Positions 45,883 through 55,030 of a stretch of DNA of 64,000 nucleotides are shown piece after piece (within the stretch, counting starts at the first letter, position 1; each line of letters starts with the position of its first letter). The stretch comes from Negativicutes bacterium (GTDB taxonomy: Bacteria > Bacillota_C > Negativicutes > Sporomusales_B > JARLHX01), in the NCBI GenBank assembly GCA_031292035.1, contig JARLHX010000018.1:62001-126000 (forward strand), in the 5' to 3' direction. The position numbers and the translations under genes are program-made. Below the pieces are notes generated by a model that was not told the origin of the DNA, made no database searches, and saw nothing but the letters and a program-made list of their open reading frames with translations.

Positions 45883-46953
45883 ATGCAGAGGATAAAGTGG
45901 TTGGTTCTGACCGTGGCCCTGGTGCTGGGCATGGCCGGACAGGCTCTGGCCGGAGGGGCTGACAGCGGACCAGGATCGCTGGATATACTTAAGCTGCCGG
46001 AATGGCAGGTGACGGCAGGCGCCTATGGCGGCAGGCTGCTGCTATCTGACAGCCCGGAGATGGTGCCTGCGGACGGTATCATGTATCAGGACACGGTGGT
46101 CGGGGATGCGCGGCTCTTCTTTCATCATGTAAACGCCACCACCATCGACAAAAGAATCGTGGTGCTGCTTGAAAACAGCGGTTCAGAAGCCGCCGAGGTG
46201 ACGGTATACCGCTCTGGTTTGGCAGGACCGGGGGCAGACTGGCTGGCGGTAGGCAAGGCGGCCCAAACGGCCTATCTGGCTGACAAGAACCTTTACTCGG
46301 TGACCGTACCGGCCAGGGGGACTGCGCAGTTGTCCCCGGAGCTGGCCAGCGCTGTGGTTCGTCCCAACATGCTGGTCAACGGGATTTTTGACTTTCAGAC
46401 CAACCGCCCGGTGACCGTCAAAGTGATGATGCTGCCGGTCGGAGCGGACAGTGCCAAGTTCGCCCGGCAGGCGAAAGTGCTGCCAACTGACCAGTACCGG
46501 CTGCGCGGCACTTTTGCCGGCAAGGACCGGCTGCTCATTCCGGACAAAGTGTACGATCCGGCCGAGGATGGGGCGGTGGTGATTACCCTGGGGGACAATG
46601 TCGTCGACCGCTATCTGGAAGGCATCGATGCCACCGACGGCTCTAAAGTGTTGAACTACGGCAACTGGGGGGTTGTCTACCATGTCTTCCTGCCGTTTAC
46701 AACCAGCGGGAAGGTTGCTTGTTATCTCAATCCCCGGGGCGGCACTTACGCCGGTGCTCTGGGCGTCAAATACCGCCATGCCGATCAAACTCCGGTAGCC
46801 ACTCCGGCTGGCAGGCTCTTCTTTGGGGAGGGGGTGTCCAGCGACTTTGCCGCCATCGGAAAATTCGGCGGCAATGAATCACTCTGGCTGACTTTCAGCC
46901 CGCCGGGAGCCTCCAATCTGCCGGTGAAGCTGGTTATTATGCCTGGTGAGTAA
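45883..46953 (+). CDS. Secreted protein of unknown function
   Basis: The 356-residue protein has a clear signal peptide (about 1-23, ending QALAGG). The mature part is beta-rich, with no Cys apart from one (ACYLNPRGG) and no catalytic motif I know. Segments such as FFHHVNATTIDKRIVVLLENSGSEAAEVTVYRSG suggest an immunoglobulin-like fold near residues 80-120. It has its own strong promoter and start site, so it is probably well expressed. I do not recognise the family; a cell-surface or outer-membrane-associated role is only a guess. Confidence 0.65.
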   Translation: MQRIKWLVLTVALVLGMAGQALAGGADSGPGSLDILKLPEWQVTAGAYGGRLLLSDSPEMVPADGIMYQDTVVGDARLFFHHVNATTIDKRIVVLLENSGSEAAEVTVYRSGLAGPGADWLAVGKAAQTAYLADKNLYSVTVPARGTAQLSPELASAVVRPNMLVNGIFDFQTNRPVTVKVMMLPVGADSAKFARQAKVLPTDQYRLRGTFAGKDRLLIPDKVYDPAEDGAVVITLGDNVVDRYLEGIDATDGSKVLNYGNWGVVYHVFLPFTTSGKVACYLNPRGGTYAGALGVKYRHADQTPVATPAGRLFFGEGVSSDFAAIGKFGGNESLWLTFSPPGASNLPVKLVIMPGE

Positions 46954-46982
46954 GGCGGGAACGCATTTTTCGACGGCATCAG

Positions 46983-47011
46983 TTGTCCGCCATGCCAAAC
47001 TGTGGTATCAT
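46983..47011 (+). promoter_or_regulatory. Probable promoter of scfA
   Basis: TTGTCC (46983-46988) and TATCAT (47006-47011) are separated by 17 nt, about 40 nt before the scfA start. Confidence 0.55.
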
Positions 47012-47050
47012 AAATGAGAAACAGCATATTTGCGCAAGGAGGGAACGAGA

Positions 47051-47191
47051 ATGGCGAAGCATATTGCGACAATTAATAAAGCTACCCTGCAACAGACTTT
47101 AAAAACCGGTGGGTGTGGGGAATGCCAGACTTCCTGCCAGTCGGCCTGCAAAACGTCTTGCACCGTCGGCAATCAGGTCTGCCAGAAGTAG
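47051..47191 (+). CDS. scfA: SCIFF ribosomal peptide precursor
   Basis: The 46-residue peptide contains six Cys in its C-terminal half (residues 22, 25, 29, 33, 37, 44), the 'six Cys in forty-five' layout of the SCIFF family, with the conserved CQTSCQSACKTSC core. The N-terminal 20 residues (MAKHIATINKATLQQTLKTG) act as leader for the maturase. Members receive a Cys-to-Thr thioether crosslink and are nearly universal in Clostridia; the function is unknown. ATG 47051 follows AAGGAGGGA at 8 nt. A hairpin separates it from scfB. Confidence 0.97.
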   Translation: MAKHIATINKATLQQTLKTGGCGECQTSCQSACKTSCTVGNQVCQK

Positions 47192-47203
47192 ACCACATAC
47201 CAA

Positions 47204-47238
47204 GTCCCCTCGCCCCAAGCGATGGGGCTTAATTTTTT
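47204..47238 (+). terminator. Attenuator or terminator between scfA and scfB
   Basis: GCCCC pairs with GGGGC across a 7-nt loop and is followed by TTAATTTTTT. Partial read-through would yield more peptide than maturase. Confidence 0.75.
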
Positions 47239-47252
47239 AAAAAGGGTGAATC

Positions 47253-48617
47253 ATGAATATACATCGTTTTACGCAAAATGGACTGAACATCGTACTGGAC
47301 GTAAACAGCGGTGCAGTACATGTCCTTGACCAGCCGGCCTATGACGTGCTGGGGATTTTCACCGGCGACAATGACCAGGAGGTACTGGCCGTGTTGGCCG
47401 ACGTATATAGTGAGCCGGTAGTAACCGAGATTTTGGCTGAGCTGCGTTTGCTGATGGCGGAAGGGGCGCTGTTTGCGCCGCCGATCGATACGCCGCCTGT
47501 TTTTGATGAGAAGCCGCACGTCAAGTCGCTCTGCCTGCATGTGGCGCACGATTGCAACCTCCGCTGCGGTTATTGTTTTGCCGGCACCGGCGATTTTGGC
47601 CACAGCCGGGGATTGATGCCGGTAGAGGTGGCCGAGCGGGCGGTGGACTTTGTCATCGCCAATAGCGGGGCGCGCCGTCATTGTGAGATTGATTTTTTCG
47701 GCGGGGAACCGCTGCTCAATATGGATACCGTCCGTCACACTGTGGCCTATATCCGTCGCCGCGAAGCCGAAACAGGCAAAATCTTCAAGCTGACCCTGAC
47801 CACCAATGCGGTGCTGCTTGATGAGGATGTTGTCGCTTATCTAAATGCGGAAAATATCAGCATGGTGCTCAGCCTCGACGGGCGGCGCGAGGTACATGAC
47901 CGGATTCGGCCGGGGGCCGACGGGTCAGGCAGCTATGACGAGGCCTATGCAGGGATTAAGCGGTTGGTGGATTCCCGCGGCGGGAAGAATTATTACCTGC
48001 GTGGTACCTTTACCGCCCTCAACTTGGACTTTGCCGCCGATGTGGCGGCGATGGCCGACCTCGGCTTTGACCAATTGTCGGTGGAGCCGGTGGTGACCAA
48101 GGATGCCGACTACGCGCTGAAGGAAGAGCATCTGCCGCTTCTCTTTGCCCAATACGATGAATTGGCCCGGCATTATCTCGCCCGCCGGCAAGCCGGCCGG
48201 CCGTATGAGTTTTTCCACTTCAACCTCGATCTTGCCAAAGGGCCGTGTGTGGCCAAACGGCTGAGCGGCTGCGGCGCCGGACACGAGTATTTCGCCGTCA
48301 CACCAGAGGGCGATCTTTACCCCTGCCATCAGTTTGTCGGCCGGGAGGACTATCGCCTGGGTGACGTTTTTAGCGGGGTGAAACGACCGGACGTGTCGAG
48401 CCACTTCCGCCAGACCCATGTGCTGGCCAAAGAGGCTTGTCACGATTGCTGGGCTCGGTTTTTCTGCAGCGGCGGCTGTCATGCCAACGCCGAACTCTTT
48501 CACGCCACCATCGAAAAACCGTATTCACTGGGCTGCGAGCTGCAAAAGAAGCGGCTGGAGTGCGCCCTGATGATTCAGGCGCAGCTGGCGCTGGGTGTCC
48601 GGGATGACTTGGCCTGA
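47253..48617 (+). CDS. scfB: SCIFF radical SAM maturase
   Basis: The 454-residue enzyme installs the thioether crosslink on the SCIFF peptide. It has an N-terminal peptide-binding (RRE-like) region (about 1-90), the radical SAM motif CNLRCGYC (about 105-112) and a C-terminal Cys-rich SPASM/auxiliary cluster region (PCHQF, ACHDCWARFFCSGGCHANAEL and LGCELQKKRLEC). Its position right after scfA makes the assignment nearly certain. Auxiliary [4Fe-4S] clusters are expected from the C-terminal Cys set. Confidence 0.96.
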   Translation: MNIHRFTQNGLNIVLDVNSGAVHVLDQPAYDVLGIFTGDNDQEVLAVLADVYSEPVVTEILAELRLLMAEGALFAPPIDTPPVFDEKPHVKSLCLHVAHDCNLRCGYCFAGTGDFGHSRGLMPVEVAERAVDFVIANSGARRHCEIDFFGGEPLLNMDTVRHTVAYIRRREAETGKIFKLTLTTNAVLLDEDVVAYLNAENISMVLSLDGRREVHDRIRPGADGSGSYDEAYAGIKRLVDSRGGKNYYLRGTFTALNLDFAADVAAMADLGFDQLSVEPVVTKDADYALKEEHLPLLFAQYDELARHYLARRQAGRPYEFFHFNLDLAKGPCVAKRLSGCGAGHEYFAVTPEGDLYPCHQFVGREDYRLGDVFSGVKRPDVSSHFRQTHVLAKEACHDCWARFFCSGGCHANAELFHATIEKPYSLGCELQKKRLECALMIQAQLALGVRDDLA

Positions 48618-48690
48618 GTGCCAGAATTTCTCTGTTGCATAGCCAATCAATTAGTGGTAATCTCCACTTAAAACACGTTGGGAGCGGCCG

Positions 48691-50940
48691 ATGAAAAGGG
48701 TGCGGATTGGCATTGCCGGTATTGTGCAGGGGGTGGGATTCCGCCCCTTTGTCTATCATCTGGCCCGGCGCCATCAGTTGTCCGGCTGGGTGCTGAACGA
48801 CGCCGGCGGAGTGGTGATCGAAGCCGAGGGAGCCGCAGCGGCACTGGCTGATTTTGTGGTTGCCCTGAAGACTGAAGCTCCACCACTGGCGGTTATTGCC
48901 GATATCACGGTGACGCCGCTGGCGGCGCAGGGCGGCATCGATTTTATCATCAGGACAAGTCAGGTGTCGACCGCTGCGACGGCCTTGGTTTCGCCTGATG
49001 TGGCCACCTGCCCCGATTGCCGGCGCGAGCTTGCCGACCCGCAGGACCGACGCTTCGGCTACCCGTTTATTAACTGCACCAGTTGTGGTCCGCGCTACAC
49101 CATTATCACCGATATCCCTTATGACCGCCCGAACACCACTATGGCCGAATTTGCCATGTGTCCGGCCTGTCAGGCCGAATACGACGACCCTGCCGACCGG
49201 CGGTTTCACGCCCAGCCCAATGCCTGTCTGGTCTGCGGTCCGCAGTACCGCTTGCTGGACGGCGGCGGTCGTTCGCTCCCAGGTGATCCGCTGGCTGAGG
49301 CCCGCCGCCTGGTTGGTGAGGGGGCCATCCTGGCCATCAAGGGAATGGGCGGTTATCACCTGGCCTGCGACGCCTTCAACGAAAGGGCGGTGGCAGCTCT
49401 CCGGACCCGCAAGATCCGCGAGGACAAGCCCTTTGCCGTGATGGGCGGCAGCCTGGAAGCCGTCCGGCGACAGTGCCAGGTAGCGGCCAAAGAAGCTGAT
49501 CTGCTCGGGGGCACGGTGCGGCCGATTGTGCTGCTGGCCAAAGGGGCCGGCTACCATTTGGCGGCCGCTGTCGCTCCAGGCAACCCTTGTCTCGGGGTGA
49601 TGCTGCCCTATACGCCGGTTCACTGGCTATTGTTAGACCCGGCGGCTGTCTGGGTGATGACCAGTGGCAATGTCAGTGACGAACCTATTGCCTACAATGA
49701 TGACGATGCTTTGGACAGACTGGCCGGCATCGCCGACTATTTTCTGGTACATAACCGGAGAATTTATTGCCGGGCCGACGATTCGGTGGCCCGGATTTTT
49801 CAGAATAAACCCTTTATTCTCCGCCGCGGCCGGGGCCTGGCTCCGGCCCCTGTTCGTCTGGCGCAGCCGGGGGCGCAGGTGTTGGCCTGCGGCGGAGAAC
49901 TCAAAAGCACCTTCTGCCTGACCCGGGGAGACTTGGCTTTTTTGAGCTCCCATGTCGGCGACCTGGAGAATATGGCCACCTTCGGGGCCTATACCGCGGC
50001 AGTCGTTCATTACCAGCGCCTGTTCGCTGTCAAGCCTGAAGTGGTAGCCCATGACCTCCACCCTGATTACCTGTCGACCCGGTATGCTGAGTCGCTGGAT
50101 TTGCCCCGGATCGCCGTCCAGCATCATCACGCCCATATTGCCGGCGTCCTGGCCGAGCACGGCTTAAACGAGCAGGTGATCGGCGTGGCCTTTGACGGCA
50201 CCGGCTATGGAAGCGACGGCCACCTGTGGGGCGGGGAATTTCTGCTGGCCGACTGTTGCGAATTTACCAGGCTGGCCCATTGCCGTTATCTGGCCCTCCC
50301 CGGAGGGAGCAAGGCCATCAGGGAACCGTGGCGGCCGGCGGCTTTGCTGCTCCAGGAGTTGTACGGACCCGGTTTTGCCGATATGAATCTTCCTTTGACC
50401 CGCCTGCTGCCCGACGGCTGGCAACTGGCGCTGGAGGCTGGGGCCAAGGGCATCAACACCCCGCTGGCGTCAGGGGCGGGACGGCTGTTCGACATCGCCG
50501 CCGCCATTCTTGGCATCCGCACCCACATCAACTATGAGGGCCAGGCAGCGATCGAACTGGAACTGGCTGCGGCGGGAGTCAAGGGAGTGGTCCTGCCCTA
50601 CGACATCACAGTAGGCGGCGTTCCGCGGCTCGATTTTAGGCCGACATTCGCCGCTATGGTGGAAGGGATACTTGCCGGTAGGCCACAGGCCGAACTGGCG
50701 GCGGCCTTTCACACGACGATGGCGGCGGCGATTGCCGCTATGACCCGGCAACTGAGCCGGGCGACAGGGATTGGCAAGGTCGCCCTGAGCGGCGGCGTCT
50801 TTCAGAATATGACCCTGCTTCAGCAGGTCGTCTGCCTGCTGGAAAAGGAATTTACCATCCTCCTGCCTCGCCAGGTCCCGCCCAATGACGGCGGTTTGGC
50901 GCTGGGGCAGGCGGCAGTTGCCATTGAAAGGAGTAGATGA
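48691..50940 (+). CDS. hypF: Carbamoyltransferase HypF
   Basis: HypF uses carbamoyl phosphate to start synthesis of the cyanide ligands of [NiFe]-hydrogenase. The 749-residue protein shows the N-terminal acylphosphatase domain (GIVQGVGFRPFVYHLA), two zinc fingers with CPDC, CTSCG, CPAC and CLVCG (about 105-185), a YrdC-like domain (about 200-380) and the Kae1-like carbamoyltransferase with HHHAHIAGVLAEHG (about 475). It heads the hypF-C-D-E operon, and hypC begins 2 nt after its stop. Confidence 0.97.
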   Translation: MKRVRIGIAGIVQGVGFRPFVYHLARRHQLSGWVLNDAGGVVIEAEGAAAALADFVVALKTEAPPLAVIADITVTPLAAQGGIDFIIRTSQVSTAATALVSPDVATCPDCRRELADPQDRRFGYPFINCTSCGPRYTIITDIPYDRPNTTMAEFAMCPACQAEYDDPADRRFHAQPNACLVCGPQYRLLDGGGRSLPGDPLAEARRLVGEGAILAIKGMGGYHLACDAFNERAVAALRTRKIREDKPFAVMGGSLEAVRRQCQVAAKEADLLGGTVRPIVLLAKGAGYHLAAAVAPGNPCLGVMLPYTPVHWLLLDPAAVWVMTSGNVSDEPIAYNDDDALDRLAGIADYFLVHNRRIYCRADDSVARIFQNKPFILRRGRGLAPAPVRLAQPGAQVLACGGELKSTFCLTRGDLAFLSSHVGDLENMATFGAYTAAVVHYQRLFAVKPEVVAHDLHPDYLSTRYAESLDLPRIAVQHHHAHIAGVLAEHGLNEQVIGVAFDGTGYGSDGHLWGGEFLLADCCEFTRLAHCRYLALPGGSKAIREPWRPAALLLQELYGPGFADMNLPLTRLLPDGWQLALEAGAKGINTPLASGAGRLFDIAAAILGIRTHINYEGQAAIELELAAAGVKGVVLPYDITVGGVPRLDFRPTFAAMVEGILAGRPQAELAAAFHTTMAAAIAAMTRQLSRATGIGKVALSGGVFQNMTLLQQVVCLLEKEFTILLPRQVPPNDGGLALGQAAVAIERSR

Positions 50941-50942
50941 GT

Positions 50943-51167
50943 ATGTGTCTGGCGGTACCAGCTAAAATCGTAGAGAAAGTGGATATGCTGGCGACGGTGG
51001 ATGTGAGCGGAGTGACCCGCAAAGTCAGTCTGATGTTGGTGCCTGAGGCCGAGGTCGGCGACTTTGTGTTGGTACACGCCGGTTTCGCCATCCAGAAGGT
51101 AGACGAAGAAGAAGCGGTGCGCACCCTGGAACTGCTGAAGGAGTTGGCCGGGTATGATGAAGAATAA
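50943..51167 (+). CDS. hypC: Hydrogenase assembly chaperone HypC
   Basis: The 74-residue chaperone carries the iron-CN-CO centre to the large hydrogenase subunit and works with HypD. The essential N-terminal MCLAVP motif (Cys2) requires start ATG 50943, not the ATG at 50937 two codons upstream; GAAAGGAG lies 8 nt before it. It overlaps hypD by 14 nt. Confidence 0.96.
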   Translation: MCLAVPAKIVEKVDMLATVDVSGVTRKVSLMLVPEAEVGDFVLVHAGFAIQKVDEEEAVRTLELLKELAGYDEE

Positions 51168-52254
51168 TCAGACCGCCCAAACCCGCAAGACCAGCGCATT
51201 TTTCACCACCCAAATCGACCGCCTGATCACCAAACCGGTGCGGCTGATGGAAGTTTGTGGCACCCATACGGTGGCCATTTTCAAGGCCGGCGTCCGCCAG
51301 CTTTTGCCGCGCCAGGTCGAGCTGGTCAGCGGCCCCGGTTGTCCGGTGTGCGTCACTCCCAACGGCTTTCTCGATACCGCTGTGGCTTACAGCCGCCGCG
51401 AAGATGTTATCATCACCACCTTTGGCGACATGCTGCGGGTGCCGGGCTCCTCTTCCAGTCTCAGCGCCGAAAAGGCGGCCGGTGCCGATATCCGGATGGT
51501 CTATTCCCCGCTCGATAGCCTGGATATCGCTGTTGCCAATCCCCAGAAGAAGATTATTTTTTTGGCGGTCGGCTTTGAAACCACGGCGCCGACGGCGGCG
51601 GCTTCGGTGCTGGCAGCTGAGGCCGCCGGACTGAGCAATTTCTTTGTTCTTTCAGCCCACAAGCTGGTGCCGCCGGCTCTCAGGGCTCTTTTGACCGCGG
51701 CCGAGGTGCAGGTGGACGGGTTTCTCCTGCCTGGGCACGTCAGCGCCATTATCGGCGAAGAGCCGTACCGGTTTTTAATTGAAGAATATAATATCCCGGC
51801 GGTTATCGCCGGGTTTGAACCGCTGGATATCCTCCAGTCGGTCTATATGCTGGCCCGGCAGATCGCAGCCGGCACGGCGGCGCTGGAAAACCAGTACAGC
51901 CGCATCGTCAAACCGGAGGGCAACCCGACAGCGAGGCAGGTGCTGGCCAGGGTTTATGGCGAAGCAGATGCCAACTGGCGGGGGATCGGTGTCATTCCCG
52001 GTTCCGGGCTGGCGGTCAGGGACGGGTACCGGCGCTTTGACGCCATGATGAGTCTGCCGGTAGAGGTGGAAAAGACGCGGGAACCGGCAGGTTGCCGCTG
52101 CGGCGAAGTGCTGCGCGGGGTCATCAAGCCAACCCAATGCCCGCTGTTTGGCAAAACCTGCTTCCCTGAGCGGCCGGTGGGTTCCTGCATGGTGTCGGTC
52201 GAGGGTACCTGTGCGGCCTGGTACAAGTATGGCGACGGGAGGTGGCAGGGTTGA
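51154..52254 (+). CDS. hypD: Hydrogenase formation protein HypD
   Basis: HypD is the [4Fe-4S] scaffold on which the Fe(CN)2CO group is assembled. The 366-residue protein contains MEVCGTHTVAIFKAGV, GPGCPVCVTP with the iron-binding Cys pair, and a C-terminal Cys cluster (AGCRCGEVLRG, KPTQCPLFGKTCFPERPVGSCMVS) that holds the iron-sulfur cluster. It overlaps both hypC and hypE. Confidence 0.97.
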   Translation: MMKNNQTAQTRKTSAFFTTQIDRLITKPVRLMEVCGTHTVAIFKAGVRQLLPRQVELVSGPGCPVCVTPNGFLDTAVAYSRREDVIITTFGDMLRVPGSSSSLSAEKAAGADIRMVYSPLDSLDIAVANPQKKIIFLAVGFETTAPTAAASVLAAEAAGLSNFFVLSAHKLVPPALRALLTAAEVQVDGFLLPGHVSAIIGEEPYRFLIEEYNIPAVIAGFEPLDILQSVYMLARQIAAGTAALENQYSRIVKPEGNPTARQVLARVYGEADANWRGIGVIPGSGLAVRDGYRRFDAMMSLPVEVEKTREPAGCRCGEVLRGVIKPTQCPLFGKTCFPERPVGSCMVSVEGTCAAWYKYGDGRWQG

Positions 52255-53261
52255 AAGAGGATAAGGTGCTGCTGGCTCACGGCAGCGGCGGCAAACTTAG
52301 CCACGAACTGGTGGCCAAGGTGATGTTGCCGGCCTTTGCCAACGAGGCGCTGGCCGAGCTTCACGACGGCGCCAAAGTCAATATCCAAGGAGCACGACTG
52401 GCGTTTACCACCGACTCCTATGTGGTTAAACCGCTGTTTTTTGCCGGTGGCGACATCGGGAAACTGGCGGTATGCGGCACGGTAAACGATTTGGCAATGA
52501 CCGGCGCGGTGCCGCTCTATCTTTCAGCCGGCTTTATTATTGAAGAGGGCTTTCCGATGGCTGAGTTGACCCGGATTGTCGCCTCCATGCAGGCGGCGGC
52601 GGCCGAAGCCGGTGTCCTTATCGTTACCGGCGACACCAAAGTGGTGGAACGGGGAGCGGCGGACGGCATATATATTAATACAGCAGGAATCGGTGCCGTC
52701 ATCGCCGGCAGCGATATTTCCGCGGCGAGAGTCCGGCCGGAGCAGGATATTATTCTCAGCGGCAGTATCGGCGATCATGCTGTGGCTGTGCTCGCCGGGC
52801 GGTATGATCTGACCCTGCCGCAGTCGGTCGCCAGCGATTGCGCCCCCCTGGGCGGGCTGGTCAAAGACATGCTGGCTGAGGTGCCGACCATCGCCATGCT
52901 CAGAGATCCTACCAGAGGCGGTTTGGCCACAACCCTCAACGAAATCGCCGCGACAGCAGGGGTGGGCATGCTGCTCGAAGAGGACGCCATTCCGGTGCGT
53001 CCTGAGGTTTTAGCAGTCTGTGATCTTCTGGGATTTGATCCACTTTATCTGGCCAATGAAGGGAAAATTCTGATTATCGTCGAAGCTAACCATACACAGC
53101 AGTTGTTGTCGCTACTGCGAAAGCACTCGTACGGCAAAGACGCCAGCGTCATCGGCAAGGTGACCTCTGCGCCTGCCGGCCAAGTGGGGCTGCGTACCGC
53201 GATCGGCGGTGTCAGGCTGCTGGATATGCTGGTGGGAGACCAACTTCCCCGGATTTGTTAA
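52251..53261 (+). CDS. hypE: Hydrogenase expression/formation protein HypE
   Basis: HypE dehydrates the thiocarboxamide on its own C-terminal Cys to a thiocyanate that becomes the CN ligand. The protein is about 336 residues and ends in PRIC with the modified Cys as last residue, as required. LAHGSGGKLSHELV at the N-terminus and MRDPTRGGLATTLNE-like LRDPTRGGLATTLNE near 220 are typical. TTG 52251 is preferred as it overlaps the hypD stop (TTGA) and follows GGGAGG at 8 nt. hypA and hypB are not in the window. Confidence 0.96.
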   Translation: MKEDKVLLAHGSGGKLSHELVAKVMLPAFANEALAELHDGAKVNIQGARLAFTTDSYVVKPLFFAGGDIGKLAVCGTVNDLAMTGAVPLYLSAGFIIEEGFPMAELTRIVASMQAAAAEAGVLIVTGDTKVVERGAADGIYINTAGIGAVIAGSDISAARVRPEQDIILSGSIGDHAVAVLAGRYDLTLPQSVASDCAPLGGLVKDMLAEVPTIAMLRDPTRGGLATTLNEIAATAGVGMLLEEDAIPVRPEVLAVCDLLGFDPLYLANEGKILIIVEANHTQQLLSLLRKHSYGKDASVIGKVTSAPAGQVGLRTAIGGVRLLDMLVGDQLPRIC

Positions 53262-53313
53262 CATCCTGACAGGGTGTACAGCATAAATTTTAGCAAGAGA
53301 AGGAGGTGTTTTT

Positions 53314-54690
53314 ATGCGCATGGACTATGGTCTAAAGCTGGAATTGCAGCAAAAACTGGTAATGACGCCCCAGCTGCGCCAAGCCATTGCGATTTTGCAG
53401 CTCTCCTCCTTGGAATTGGCTGAGATGGTGGAACAGCAAATGTTGGAGAATCCTGTTTTGGAACTGGAAGAAAAGCCTTCTGTCGAGGTTCCGGAAGAGG
53501 ACGCCGTTGATCTTCAGCTGAAAAAATATTTCGATTGGGCCGAGTATTTTAACGACGGTACCGACACCGGCTATTCGGCGCCGGTCGCCGACGACAAGCC
53601 GTCCTTTACGGCTTTGGCTCCTGCGACTTCCACGTTGCAGGATCATCTGGAATTTCAGCTTCACCTGGCCGTATTGGCCGGTGTAGCCCGCCATATCGGC
53701 GGCTATCTCATCGGCTGTATTGATGACAACGGCTACTTGTGCGGCACAGTGACCGAGGCTGCCCAAAACATGGGTGTGAGTGTCCAGACGGTGGAAGATG
53801 TTCTCAAACTCATCCAGACCTTTGACCCCCCTGGAGTCGGGGCCCGTGACCTCCGGGAATGTCTCATGATTCAGGTGGAGTACCGGGCAATGAATGATCG
53901 CCTGGTTTCTGCGATCGTCGACAAGTATCTGGATGAAGTTGCTGCCGGTCATTACAAGCTGATTGCCGATAAATTGGCCTGTACGCCGCATGATGTGCAG
54001 CGGGCCGTGGATTTAATCCGTACTCTCGATCCCAAGCCGGGCAGAGCCTTTTCCAGCGGTGACCAGCCGTGTTATATTATTCCCGATGTGACCATTGAGC
54101 GGGTCAGTGGCAATTATGTGATTATTATCAATGATAGCAATATTCCCCATTTGACGATCAACCCTTATTATCGGCGTATTGTCCGGGACGCGGACGGCGA
54201 AGCCAAGAAATTTGTGGAAGGGCGGATCAATGCTGCAGTCTGGCTGCTCAAGAGTATCGAGCAGCGCCGTCGTACCCTGTACAATGTCGTCGCCACCATT
54301 ATTGAACTGCAGCGGGATTTTTTCGATTATGGTTCAAAGTTTTTGCATCCCTTGACGATGAAAAAAGTGGCCGACCAGGTGGGTATTCACGAATCGACCG
54401 TCAGTCGGGCTATTGCCAATAAATACGCTGAAACTCCCCACGGTGTGGTCAGCCTGCGTACCTTTTTTACCGCCGGGCTTCAGGGAGTTGACGGAGCCAG
54501 TTTGTCTGCCTCTACTGTCAAACGGCTGATTAAGGACATGGCGGGACAAGAAGACCCTGGACATCCTCTGAGTGATCAGGCGATGGCCGAATGTCTGGCT
54601 GGCCGGGGAATTACCGTTTCCCGGCGCACGGTGGCCAAATATCGGGAAGAACTTGGTATCCAGTCTTCCGCCAAACGCAAACGCTACTAG
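53314..54690 (+). CDS. rpoN: RNA polymerase sigma-54 factor
   Basis: RpoN directs RNA polymerase to -24/-12 promoters and needs an AAA+ activator. The 458-residue protein shows the Gln-rich region I (LQQKLVMTPQLRQAIAILQLSSLELAEMV), a core-binding domain, the helix-turn-helix VADQVGIHESTVSRAIANKYAETPHGV (about 350-375) and the RpoN box in SRRTVAKYREELGI. It starts at ATG 53314 after AGAAGGAGG. A terminator follows directly. I found no clear -24/-12 promoter in the window. Confidence 0.97.
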   Translation: MRMDYGLKLELQQKLVMTPQLRQAIAILQLSSLELAEMVEQQMLENPVLELEEKPSVEVPEEDAVDLQLKKYFDWAEYFNDGTDTGYSAPVADDKPSFTALAPATSTLQDHLEFQLHLAVLAGVARHIGGYLIGCIDDNGYLCGTVTEAAQNMGVSVQTVEDVLKLIQTFDPPGVGARDLRECLMIQVEYRAMNDRLVSAIVDKYLDEVAAGHYKLIADKLACTPHDVQRAVDLIRTLDPKPGRAFSSGDQPCYIIPDVTIERVSGNYVIIINDSNIPHLTINPYYRRIVRDADGEAKKFVEGRINAAVWLLKSIEQRRRTLYNVVATIIELQRDFFDYGSKFLHPLTMKKVADQVGIHESTVSRAIANKYAETPHGVVSLRTFFTAGLQGVDGASLSASTVKRLIKDMAGQEDPGHPLSDQAMAECLAGRGITVSRRTVAKYREELGIQSSAKRKRY

Positions 54691-54710
54691 TATTTTCCTG
54701 CAGTAGGACA

Positions 54711-54742
54711 AAACCGCTCCAGCTGGCGCTTGAGCGGTTTTT
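54711..54742 (+). terminator. Terminator after rpoN
   Basis: AAACCGCTC pairs with GAGCGGTTT and is followed by TTT. Confidence 0.85.
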
Positions 54743-55030
54743 TATTGCAAAATTGAAAAAACGGCGCTGATTTTCGGGAGGATTCTGCGAAGCGGCGGCG
54801 AAATTTGTGATCAATGGCTCATCAGTGATGAGTGGTTGGATGATGGGATGGGTTTCGGTTGCGTATCCTATAGTTCCGCCTCGTCGCGATGGGTTTATTT
54901 TATTTTGCTGGAAGAGGTGACTTTCGGCGAATTCTTTGCCGGAGACCGCTGCTGGCCGGGACAAGCTTGTATCCCCGGCCGATCAGGGCAAAATAAAGCG
55001 AAACCATTACATAATTTGGGGGAGTTAGTT
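54743..55030. promoter_or_regulatory. Gene-free control region of the 55-59.7 kb cluster
   Basis: No convincing gene. It contains the perfect 15-bp palindrome CTCATCA-G-TGATGAG (54818-54832), a candidate operator, and a strong hairpin GGCCGGG/CCCGGCC (54954-54980) whose loop is itself the palindrome ACAAGCTTGT. Operator and leader-hairpin roles are inference from position. Confidence 0.45.

Noticed and set aside
48370..49623. 417-codon minus-strand frame across scfB and hypF
   Set aside because: It spans the ends of two certain plus-strand genes and encodes a low-complexity H/R/G-rich product.
54836..55030. N-terminal extension of the 150-residue protein
   Set aside because: It runs through a hairpin and lacks a ribosome binding site, while TTG 55031 has a good one at 6 nt.
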